From UBA1731 sp963653155 (lineage in GTDB: Bacteria; Verrucomicrobiota; Kiritimatiellia; RFP12; UBA1067), in assembly GCA_963653155.1 (NCBI GenBank), contig CAVJWR010000120.1, positions 1-9,347 of the forward strand: a DNA stretch of 9,347 nucleotides, in the 5' to 3' direction. The translations under genes and the position numbers were made by a program. This document shows, in pieces, positions 1 through 6,642 of the stretch (the stretch's first letter is position 1; each line of letters opens with the position of its first letter). The notes below the pieces were generated by a model that saw nothing but the letters and a program-made list of their open reading frames with translations, made no database searches and was not told the origin of the DNA.

Positions 1-1
1 G

Positions 2-808
2 GTGTACGAGAACGGCCTCAAGGCCGAATGCGTCAGCATTGTGTGGGAGCCGCTTGACGCAATGGCAGGCACGGATGTCGTCCTGAGGAAAGGCGATTCC
101 CTGCTGCTGTCGGCTCCGGCAGGCGCGTCCGTGACGATAGGCGGCAATGTGCTGTCCGAGACGTGGGACGGGATCACCCCACGTCCCGTGCAGTTCGGCG
201 ATGCGGGGACGTTTCTGCTGTCATGTGCGGCGGGAGGACGGACAAACACGATGACGGTGACGGTCGTGGATGTCGAAAGCGCCGATGGAGTGCCGGTTTG
301 GCGAGGGAAGACGAATTCCCTGCGCATCAAAGGACATGGGATCGGTGGCATGTCTGTGGCATCCGATGCCGGATCTGCCGTGGCGTCGCTTGAGCATGGT
401 TCGGGTGAAACCGTCTGCAACCTTGCCGTCCGGGCGGAGGGACGTCCTGCGTGCGTTGCATTTGGAATTCCCAATCCGGATGCGTCTGTGGCCGGATGCG
501 TCGCGCTCAGTCCGTTCTCGGCCTACTATACGCTGGAAAGGAAGTACTACGTCATAGGAAGGCTCTCGGACGGCACCCGCGTTGTCGAAAACCGGTTGTC
601 GGCATTCGACGTTCCGCCGGGACTTCGCCTCCAGATGGTGTCCGGTTCGGGGATATGTTTCGAGGATGGTTCTGGTCGGCTGGCGATCTCGGCGGAAGAC
701 TTCAACGAGGTAGGGGATTTCACGTACAGGTTCCATGTGCCGAAGGGGGTGAACCATCCATGCCAGTTCCTTCGGCTGATGCATGACGGAAAGGTGGTGG
801 CCAAGTGA
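2..808 (+). CDS. C-terminal part of an unrecognised beta-rich, probably extracellular protein (5' end outside window)
   Basis: The frame is open from the window edge for 268 residues and ends at a TGA. The first codon happens to be GTG, but no ribosome site or signal peptide can be seen there, so this is most likely an internal Val and the gene starts upstream. The visible protein is rich in Gly, Val, Ser and Thr with short alternating hydrophobic stretches typical of beta-sandwich (Ig-like) domains. One such module seems to cover residues about 15-90 (from DVVLRKGDSLLL to TMTVTVVDV). The rest looks like further beta-sheet domains without recognisable catalytic motifs. The stop overlaps the start of the Rhs-like gene by four bases (GTGA), so the two are probably co-translated. 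A surface or periplasmic partner of the Rhs protein is an inference from position only; I do not recognise the family. Confidence 0.7.
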   Translation: MYENGLKAECVSIVWEPLDAMAGTDVVLRKGDSLLLSAPAGASVTIGGNVLSETWDGITPRPVQFGDAGTFLLSCAAGGRTNTMTVTVVDVESADGVPVWRGKTNSLRIKGHGIGGMSVASDAGSAVASLEHGSGETVCNLAVRAEGRPACVAFGIPNPDASVAGCVALSPFSAYYTLERKYYVIGRLSDGTRVVENRLSAFDVPPGLRLQMVSGSGICFEDGSGRLAISAEDFNEVGDFTYRFHVPKGVNHPCQFLRLMHDGKVVAK

Positions 809-3800
809 GACGACTCTTTCTTGCGCTTGTGCCGTTTGTCACATTGCTTGTACCATGGGGATTGTCCGCATTTGCGGCATCTCCAAGGTCGGCGACAAAC
901 GCCGGCCTTGCCGATGGCGGAGGAGAGCCGCCGGAAGATGATGGTGGCGGCAGTGATGGCGAACCTGACGACAATGATGGCGATGCCCCCATCCCGCTGC
1001 CTGATGACGATGGCGGAAGCGACGACGATGACAATGACGATGACGATGGTGGCGGCAACGGTGGCGGTCCGGATGGTGGCGATTCTGGCGGTGGTAACCC
1101 GCCGCCTACCCCCAATGACAACGACAATTCCAATTGCAATCCGAATGCCCCGAAGGAGGGGACTGCGTCAGATCCGGTCGGGTACATTTCCGGCAACGTG
1201 TACGAGACGGTGACCGATCTGCGTATCCCGTGTCCTGACATCGACCTCGTGTTCCGCCGCGCATACAGTTCGCATCCAAGCGTAGTCGGGGACCTTGGAT
1301 ACGGATGGTTTCACTCGTATGACTGGCGGGTGTTTATTTCGGGCAGCAATGTCGTTGTCCATGCATCGGGAGAAGATGGCGTGTCAGACATGGACCATAC
1401 GTTCAGGTCGATATCCGCAGGGGGAACCGTCGTCAACGCCGACGGATATTGGCTTTCTCGGGACAGTCGCGGCCGATACATTCTGGTTACGCCCGGCAAG
1501 ACCCGTTACGCATTCACCAGTATGGGGCTCTTGTCCTCCATCACAACATGGAACGGCACACAAGTCAAGGTGGAGAGAGGAAGGAAAGGCAAGATACTGA
1601 AGGTCAGGCACTCCAACGGCAAGGAACTTTCGTTCTCATATGGAGGCAATTCGCTTGAGTGCGTAAGGACCCAGGACCGTTCGGTGTGGGTTGATTTCGT
1701 GTGCCGCAATATAGATGGACTGTGTCAGCTTGAGCGTGTCGTGCGCCACGATGGCGGCAGGTCTGCGACCAACGAGTACACATACGTAAGCCGGCCTCGC
1801 CCCGGAACATGGCGCTCGCCCCTTTACGCAAACCTCTGCTTCGGGGTGAAGACGGTAGCGACCAAGAGGTCCCCTCCCGTTGATCCCCGCCGCCATTCAG
1901 GCAACTCAAAGAAGTCGACGTCCGTCCCGGTTCTGTCGCGTAAGGTGGATGCCAACGGCATCGTCACTTCCTACGAGTACGACCGCCTGACGGATGGGCC
2001 AAGAGTCAGGTGCCGCAGCGTGGAGATGACGGATGGGCTTTTCGCGTCGGAATTCTCGTATTATGGCGGATGTACGGTGGAGCGCAAGCCGACGGCATTC
2101 GGCGTATCGAAGACCAGGTACGACTACGATTCCGAACGCCGCGAGACGTCCCGGTGGACTGGCGACGAACGAAAGCTCACTACCTACGACAGCAAGGGGA
2201 ACGCCACGAAGGTTCGTCAGGTGAATTGGCGGCACAGTCTCACGGTCCGCCGGAAATACGACGGCTGGCGCCGGATCGTAGGGGAGGCAATGGCGTTCGA
2301 TGCGGACCCTGTACGTTGGACGCAGACCGCATGGGACAACAGGCGTGGCACGAGAAAGCGCGTCGAGACTCCAGAGGGGCGTGTCCAGGAATGGATGGAG
2401 AGAGGCAAGGACGTCATTGTGTTCGGCGCCGGGCACAACGATCCTCGCCTCGTGACGCGCCGTATCGACGACATGGATGGACACCCCCGCGCGATCATCG
2501 GCCCGGATGGCGGACGGACGGACTTCTCCTACCACGACGACGGCACCATCGCGGCCATGGAGCCAAAAGGGCTTCCGCGCATCGGATATGCCTACGATAC
2601 CCTTGGGCATCTTGCCTCGGTCACGCGTCCGGGACCTGGCGGAACCGAGCGGACGGTATCGTATGTCAACAACTGCCTTGGATTCCCGATGGAGGTCTCA
2701 TATCCTGATGGTTCATCCGAATCTTTCGCCTATGACGGCGGCGGAACGAAGGTAGTGCGACGGACGGACGCGCTCGGACGCGAGGATGTCTACCGCTGGA
2801 CGCTCGGCATCCCCGTCCATGCGGCGCGTGTTGCCGACGGGGTAACGAACGCGCTTTATTCGGTCTCGCACGACCAGCAGCTCAACGTGGTCGCCGTCAT
2901 GGATCCGCTTGGACGGCGGGCAGAGTCGTATGTCCTCGACGAGAACGAGCGCGTCATCGCGGTCACGAATCTGGAGGGGCAGGTCCTCAAACGCAGGTAT
3001 GCGCTCGGAAAGATGGTAGAGTCCGAGACCCGCTTCGACGGATCGCCCGTCCGCTACCGGTATGGCGCGGATGCCAGGCTCTCGTCGGCCACCTATCCGG
3101 ATTGCACACTTCGTTTTGGGTACGATGGGGACGGGCTGCTGACCTCCGCATCGGATCGGTCAGGCTTCGTTTCAAACGCCTATGACGCCGCGACCGGATG
3201 GCTCGACGCCTCCAGGGGCACGGACGGGACTTGGGTGCGCTACGTCCGCTCGAACGGCGGAGCCGTGACGTCGCGCGTTTCCGTCGCCGGGACGGAGCGT
3301 TACGCCTACGATAGGGCGGGACGGAGGACACGCACAGTCTCGCCTGTCGGTAAAATGTCGTTCGGCTACTGCCAATGGAATGGGCGCCTCGCCGCAGTCA
3401 CGAACGCAAATGGCGTCGTGACTGCGTACGCCTACGACGTGATGGATCGCGTGACGAACGTCACGTGGATGACGCGGGGCGGGAATGCGCTTGGAGGGTT
3501 CGGCTACGGGTACGATGCCGCCGGTCGCATCGTGTCGCGTCGGCATGCGCTCGGCACGAACCGTTTCGACCGGGCCTACGCCTACGACGGCCTCGACAGG
3601 CTCGTCTCCGACGGTGGCGTGTCGTATGCCTATGATGCGGCGGGCAACCGCACCGCGAAGAGGGGCGACGATGGAGGCGATGTCGCCTACGCGCTCGGAG
3701 CCGGGGACCGCCTCGCCGCATGGACGGGCGGCGCGTACGAACACGATGCTGCGGGATGCGTGACGCATATCGTGCGCGGCGCAGACACGTGGGACCTGAC

Positions 3801-4668
3801 CTGGAACTGGCGCTACCAGCTCGTCTCGGTCGCGACGAACGGCGCCTTCGCCGAGTCGTATTCGTACGACGCGCTTGGGCGGCACGTCTCGACGGTGAAC
3901 GCGGAGGGAACGGAGCGGCACGTATACGACGAGAACTGGCAGGCCATCGCCGACATCGACGGGGATGGCAACGTCATCCGCTCCTACGAGTGGGGTGAGG
4001 GGATGGACCAGCTGCTCGCCGTGAGGATCGGCAGCCGAACCTACATGGCCCTGACGGACATCCAGGGCACGGTTTGGGGCTATGCGGACGGGAGTGGCGC
4101 GGTCGTCGCGCACTGGACGTACGACGCATGGGGCAACGTGCTGTCGGAGGAGATAGCCGATGGGGCGGATGAGCTGCGCACGGTGCGCTACCGCTTCCAT
4201 GGGCGCGAGCGCTCGGCGGCGACGGGCCTCGTCAACTTCCGCATGCGGTGGTACGACCCTGTGACGGGCCGATGGCTATCCAAGGACCCCATCGGGCTGA
4301 TCGGTGGCCTTAACCTGTACGCATTCTGCGAGGGAAACCCCGTTAATAACATTGATTGTGTCGGACTTTGCGATAAAGACGTAGGTGGATTATGGCCAAA
4401 GATAAAGAATGCCATAAAGATAGCATTGGGGGCATGCAAATCGGGTGCAGGACCGGCAGGAACAGGAGAGGCTGCTGATGCGTTGAACGTCGTTCCTATC
4501 TCTACAGCCGTTTTGGGCATGGGCGATGAAATAAGAAATGCGACGGAAATTTCTGGTACAGAAGGGTTTGGTGATTCGGAAAGCGGCCTAAAGGCCCTGA
4601 GTGATTTTGAGCAGAAGTTTCGGAAGTGGTCAAATGCCGCTTCAAATCAGGCGGATATGATAGAATGA
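805..4668 (+). CDS. Secreted Rhs/YD-repeat protein with variable C-terminal tip
   Basis: This 1287-residue protein starts at GTG 805, overlapping the preceding stop, with a purine-rich GGAAAGG about 10 bases upstream. Residues 1-24 form a Sec signal peptide, with likely cleavage at AFA|A. Residues about 38-114 are an Asp/Gly/Pro/Asn linker. From about 124 to 200 there is a DUF6531-like N-terminal Rhs module (ISGNVYETVTDLRIP, FRRAYSS, GDLGYGWFHSYDWRV). At least a dozen YD repeats follow (for example YAYDRAG, YGYDAAG, YAYDGLD, YSYDALG). The Rhs core hallmark lies at residues 1129-1188: YRFHGRERSAATGL, RMRWYDPVTGRWLSKDPIGL, then GGLNLY and DCVGL. In this family the repeats build a hollow cage that encloses a C-terminal domain, often released by self-cleavage. 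The 99 residues after DCVGL (1189-1287) are a variable tip. Function is inferred as an envelope or secreted polymorphic protein; whether it is a toxin, adhesin or structural protein is open. Its stop overlaps the next start as ATGA. Confidence 0.93.
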   Translation: MRRLFLALVPFVTLLVPWGLSAFAASPRSATNAGLADGGGEPPEDDGGGSDGEPDDNDGDAPIPLPDDDGGSDDDDNDDDDGGGNGGGPDGGDSGGGNPPPTPNDNDNSNCNPNAPKEGTASDPVGYISGNVYETVTDLRIPCPDIDLVFRRAYSSHPSVVGDLGYGWFHSYDWRVFISGSNVVVHASGEDGVSDMDHTFRSISAGGTVVNADGYWLSRDSRGRYILVTPGKTRYAFTSMGLLSSITTWNGTQVKVERGRKGKILKVRHSNGKELSFSYGGNSLECVRTQDRSVWVDFVCRNIDGLCQLERVVRHDGGRSATNEYTYVSRPRPGTWRSPLYANLCFGVKTVATKRSPPVDPRRHSGNSKKSTSVPVLSRKVDANGIVTSYEYDRLTDGPRVRCRSVEMTDGLFASEFSYYGGCTVERKPTAFGVSKTRYDYDSERRETSRWTGDERKLTTYDSKGNATKVRQVNWRHSLTVRRKYDGWRRIVGEAMAFDADPVRWTQTAWDNRRGTRKRVETPEGRVQEWMERGKDVIVFGAGHNDPRLVTRRIDDMDGHPRAIIGPDGGRTDFSYHDDGTIAAMEPKGLPRIGYAYDTLGHLASVTRPGPGGTERTVSYVNNCLGFPMEVSYPDGSSESFAYDGGGTKVVRRTDALGREDVYRWTLGIPVHAARVADGVTNALYSVSHDQQLNVVAVMDPLGRRAESYVLDENERVIAVTNLEGQVLKRRYALGKMVESETRFDGSPVRYRYGADARLSSATYPDCTLRFGYDGDGLLTSASDRSGFVSNAYDAATGWLDASRGTDGTWVRYVRSNGGAVTSRVSVAGTERYAYDRAGRRTRTVSPVGKMSFGYCQWNGRLAAVTNANGVVTAYAYDVMDRVTNVTWMTRGGNALGGFGYGYDAAGRIVSRRHALGTNRFDRAYAYDGLDRLVSDGGVSYAYDAAGNRTAKRGDDGGDVAYALGAGDRLAAWTGGAYEHDAAGCVTHIVRGADTWDLTWNWRYQLVSVATNGAFAESYSYDALGRHVSTVNAEGTERHVYDENWQAIADIDGDGNVIRSYEWGEGMDQLLAVRIGSRTYMALTDIQGTVWGYADGSGAVVAHWTYDAWGNVLSEEIADGADELRTVRYRFHGRERSAATGLVNFRMRWYDPVTGRWLSKDPIGLIGGLNLYAFCEGNPVNNIDCVGLCDKDVGGLWPKIKNAIKIALGACKSGAGPAGTGEAADALNVVPISTAVLGMGDEIRNATEISGTEGFGDSESGLKALSDFEQKFRKWSNAASNQADMIE
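916..1146 (+). repeat. Low-complexity Asp/Gly/Pro linker made of GAY and GGY codon runs
   Basis: Codons 38-114 of the Rhs gene are mostly GAT/GAC, GGT/GGC, AAT/AAC and CCN. They give a strongly acidic, disordered linker between the signal peptide and the first folded module. Segments such as DDNDGD and DDDDNDDDDGGG resemble the DxDxDG calcium-loop spacing of thrombospondin type 3 repeats, so calcium binding is possible but not shown. Triplet-based runs change length without breaking the frame. The opposite strand is open here only because of this composition. Confidence 0.8.
4369..4668 (+). other. Compositionally distinct Rhs C-terminal tip domain (residues 1189-1287)
   Basis: This stretch encodes the 99 residues that follow the second Rhs core motif (DCVGL). 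By hand count it is 144/300 G+C (48%), against 82/120 (68%) in the core at 3541-3660. The shift begins just before the motif, near 4340. The tip has a short amphipathic or hydrophobic start (WPKIKNAIKIALG), a Gly/Ala-rich stretch, and a charged helical end (KALSDFEQKFRKW). I recognise no nuclease, deaminase, ADP-ribosyltransferase or peptidase motif. In Rhs families such tips are exchanged between alleles and may be toxins; that role here is inference. Confidence 0.6.
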
Positions 4669-5180
4669 GAAGATCGTCAATCACCATAATGGGCTTGTGC
4701 ATAGTGTCGCTGGCCTCCAATGCTTGGCTGGGCCGGTTGGCATGGAACTTCTACAGGGAGAAATCCGTGGAGAAGGGGGATTCCCTGTCGTCAATCGGGC
4801 TGTCGTGCGTATGCGACTGTACCGCCATGAAGCTCTATGAGAGGATGTACTTCAGGAACGAGGTCGAGTCGCTGGCGGCACTCTCGAACGGGAAGGCCTA
4901 TGGGGACGTCACTTTGCTCTATGGGTTGCCAGTTCCGGGCGATACCAGCCGCCCTCGCCTCCGCATCGCACTCGCATGCGGGAACCGGCTGTTCATCAGC
5001 TACGTCATCGACGACATGGGCAGATGCATGTCGATGCTGCTCCAGGGGAAGGGCTCGAAGTTGCTCTATTTCCCTCGCGCAGACGTGGCTCCCGTAGAGT
5101 TTCCGCATGTACCCATGCCGACATTTGTCCGGCAGAGGGATGTGCTGCGCATTGTGGACGGAGTGAACGGGGAAAGGTAG
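4665..5180 (+). CDS. Small single-pass membrane or exported protein, unknown family; possible immunity candidate
   Basis: A 171-residue protein. The frame is open further upstream (an ATG at 4626), but the ATG at 4665 overlaps the Rhs stop (ATGA), has AGGCGG about 10 bases upstream, and places a hydrophobic segment at residues about 5-25 (IMGLCIVSLASNAWLGRLAW) right at the N-terminus. This is an uncleaved anchor or a signal peptide. The remainder is a soluble, mostly beta domain with Cys residues at CVCDC near position 47 and strands around 100-115 (RLRIALACG, LFISYVIDDMGR). I do not recognise a family. Translational coupling to the Rhs gene makes it the natural candidate for a tip-binding partner such as an immunity protein. 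An equally plausible reading is an envelope protein assembled with the Rhs protein. Its N-terminal layout resembles that of the next gene. Confidence 0.75.
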   Translation: MRRSSITIMGLCIVSLASNAWLGRLAWNFYREKSVEKGDSLSSIGLSCVCDCTAMKLYERMYFRNEVESLAALSNGKAYGDVTLLYGLPVPGDTSRPRLRIALACGNRLFISYVIDDMGRCMSMLLQGKGSKLLYFPRADVAPVEFPHVPMPTFVRQRDVLRIVDGVNGER

Positions 5181-5181
5181 G

Positions 5182-5625
5182 GTGAAGATGAAGGTGAGGT
5201 TGAAGCCGTTTCAAACGCTTGTGGCGCTGTCCGTGGCGGCGAACGTGGCGCTGGCGGTCCTGTGCGGACGCTGTATCTATGCCAATGCGCGGGCCATCTG
5301 CCAAATGGATGGGGTCGCTTCGTGCATTGGCATGGAACGCCGGTTCGGCCTACTTGGAGGCGGAATGGACGTGCATGGCTTCAGGGTCGGCGACGACATG
5401 GCCGTCCTGATGAAGACTCCCAACGGCCATCTGTCGTTCGTCAGCAGGGAGCATGGGACCGGAAGGCAATTCTCGCTCCTGAACGGGCTCTTGGAGGCCA
5501 GGTGGATCGTCGATGGAGGAAAGTGCTTCGGTCTGAAGGTCACGCACGACGGAAAGCCATTGAAGTTGCCGGACGGATGGCTAAAGGATGAAAGGGGGAC
5601 CCCAGATGGCGAATCGGCATTTTAG
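5182..5625 (+). CDS. Small single-pass membrane or exported protein, unknown family
   Basis: The 147-residue reading starts at GTG 5182, one base after the previous stop. ATG 5188 is an alternative start two codons later and is well placed behind the purine stretch GGGGAAAGGTAGGG. A basic N-terminus (KMKVRLK) is followed by a hydrophobic segment at residues about 9-33 (LVALSVAANVALAVL), with an inside-positive arrangement that fits an anchor or signal peptide. The remainder (about 110 residues) has short beta-like stretches such as DDMAVLMKT and HLSFVSREHGTGR and ends in a polar tail. No catalytic motif or known family is recognised. The region around FVSREHGTGRQFSLLNG loosely resembles FISYVIDDMGRCMSMLLQG of the preceding protein, which could mean an old tandem duplication. 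The 3' end overlaps the start of the next gene by 20 bases. Confidence 0.75.
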   Translation: MKMKVRLKPFQTLVALSVAANVALAVLCGRCIYANARAICQMDGVASCIGMERRFGLLGGGMDVHGFRVGDDMAVLMKTPNGHLSFVSREHGTGRQFSLLNGLLEARWIVDGGKCFGLKVTHDGKPLKLPDGWLKDERGTPDGESAF

Positions 5626-6457
5626 GGCATTGTCGGCAGCCGTTCTTGCCGGCGCGGCCATCTGCCTGTCGTGGTGGCTCTGCGGCGACGGCAACGGCGT
5701 TGATGGGCAAGATGCGGAGAGTGCCATTCCTGACCCGGCGGCGTCGCCCTTGCCCACGATGAAGCGATTGGCACCTCAGGTCATGACCAAAGCCGAAGAA
5801 CAACCGCAACAGGTGCGGCAGTCGATGGAGGCCGCCTGTCCGCCGCAAGCCGTGCCGACGACCGCGAAGGAAATGCTACAGTCCGCACCAAAGCAAGAGA
5901 CAGGCACCGCCTTGCCATCGTCCGATGCAGTGCGGCTGGCGGCGGAGAAGAGCCAGCTGATGGACGACCTATTGGATGAAGAGCCGATCCCGTCAGACTA
6001 CGGACAGGTGATGGTCGGTCTCTTCCGCAACCGCAGCCAGGACGTCTATACGCGCGACTTCGCCGTTCAGCACATCGGCCTCTACGCAGAGGCCATACAC
6101 CGTCGCGGTACGTATGACCCGTCCTCGCCAGAGGCGGCGCAGCTGCGCAAAGCACTTTCAGCGGCGACGGACGAGACGCGCACGATCATCGCGGCTGCAG
6201 CATTCCGTGCGTTGGATGATGTCTCCCGGTTCGATGCGAATGTAGATGCGCAGCAACTGGAACAACGCCTCGTCTCCTGTGCCGCCGATGCCAAGGCATC
6301 GCCCGCCGCACGGGTGATGGCGGTGCAGCTATGCGGCGAGCGAAAGGTGGCCGTGTCCCGCAACCTCCTGAAACGCCTCGCGGACGACTCGAAAGAGAAC
6401 ACCGTCGTACGCAAGTCGGCTTCCCACGCCCTGCGGACATTGGAGGGACGTGAATAG
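5606..6457 (+). CDS. Membrane-anchored helical-repeat (HEAT-like) protein
   Basis: A 283-residue protein. I chose ATG 5606 over the in-frame ATG 5588 because AAAGGGGG lies 8 bases upstream of it and the N-terminal signal follows directly. Residues about 8-26 are hydrophobic (ALSAAVLAGAAICLSWWLC); the Cys at 20 does not sit in a good lipobox, so a transmembrane anchor is more likely than a lipoprotein. Residues 27-105 are a Pro/Gln/Ala-rich, probably disordered spacer. From about 106 to 283 the sequence is a series of amphipathic helices with the spacing of HEAT-like repeats (TRDFAVQHIGLYAEAI, TRTIIAAAAFRALDDV, AARVMAVQLCGER, VVRKSASHALRTLEG). Such folds usually bind other proteins. As the last gene of the Rhs block, it could be a scaffold for the exported components; this is inference. 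Confidence 0.8.
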   Translation: MANRHFRALSAAVLAGAAICLSWWLCGDGNGVDGQDAESAIPDPAASPLPTMKRLAPQVMTKAEEQPQQVRQSMEAACPPQAVPTTAKEMLQSAPKQETGTALPSSDAVRLAAEKSQLMDDLLDEEPIPSDYGQVMVGLFRNRSQDVYTRDFAVQHIGLYAEAIHRRGTYDPSSPEAAQLRKALSAATDETRTIIAAAAFRALDDVSRFDANVDAQQLEQRLVSCAADAKASPAARVMAVQLCGERKVAVSRNLLKRLADDSKENTVVRKSASHALRTLEGRE

Positions 6458-6609
6458 CAAAATGTGTCGCATGAGCAATGAAAGAGGCTACAGTGTCTTC
6501 AGTGGATAGATATTACCCCACCCCAAACGGGATGGTGGCGACTCGGCGCCGTCAGATATCGTACGTCCTCGCCATTGCATTGGATTGGCGGTTTGAAGGC
6601 TTGGAAATA

Positions 6610-6618
6610 TGATATAAT
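6610..6618 (+). promoter_or_regulatory. Extended -10 promoter of pheS-rpoN
   Basis: TGATATAAT is a perfect extended -10 element (TGn plus TATAAT at 6613-6618). The best -35 match, TTGAAG at 6593-6598, is only 14 bases away, which is short; an extended -10 can compensate for a weak -35. Transcription would begin near 6624-6626, leaving a leader of under 20 bases, too short for an attenuator or T-box. The -10 is flanked by TTGGAA (6601-6606) and its inverted copy TTCCAA (6624-6629), a possible operator. Confidence 0.65.
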
Positions 6619-6630
6619 TGTGCTTCCAAA

Positions 6631-6639
6631 AGAGAGAAG
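6631..6639 (+). promoter_or_regulatory. Ribosome binding site of pheS
   Basis: AGAGAGAAG is a purine-rich Shine-Dalgarno-like stretch ending three bases before the pheS ATG. It supports 6643 as the start, which also gives the normal PheS N-terminus. Confidence 0.5.
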
Positions 6640-6642
6640 ACC

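Larger units (their letters stand above)
6458..6642. other. Intergenic region between the envelope block and pheS
   Basis: These 185 bases hold no credible coding sequence. The 3' half carries the pheS promoter. Towards the 5' side there is only a weak inverted repeat (CACCCC...GGGATGGTG, about 6518-6537) and the short palindrome CGGCGCCG (6544-6551), neither followed by a T run. I cannot point to a convincing intrinsic terminator for the upstream block. Confidence 0.6.

Noticed and set aside
720..1241. Minus-strand Pro/Ser-rich open frame of 173 codons
   Set aside because: It is the antisense reading of the Asp/Gly linker; GAY and GGY codons read as long Ser and Pro runs on the other strand.
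3172..4200. Long minus-strand open frame of 342 codons inside the Rhs gene
   Set aside because: It lies antisense to a clear Rhs core of high G+C; its product is a low-complexity Arg/Val/Pro/His sequence with no motif. The open frame follows from the codon use of the real gene.
4626..4664. Upstream start for the gene following Rhs (13 extra residues)
   Set aside because: It would put a basic, polar stretch ahead of the membrane segment and a longer overlap with Rhs; ATG 4665 gives the common ATGA coupling.
4369..4668. Assigning the Rhs tip to a known toxin class
   Set aside because: No nuclease, deaminase, protease or transferase signature could be seen, so naming an activity would be a guess.
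6510..6560. Rho-independent terminator in the intergenic region
   Set aside because: The inverted repeats are short and imperfect and no T run follows them.
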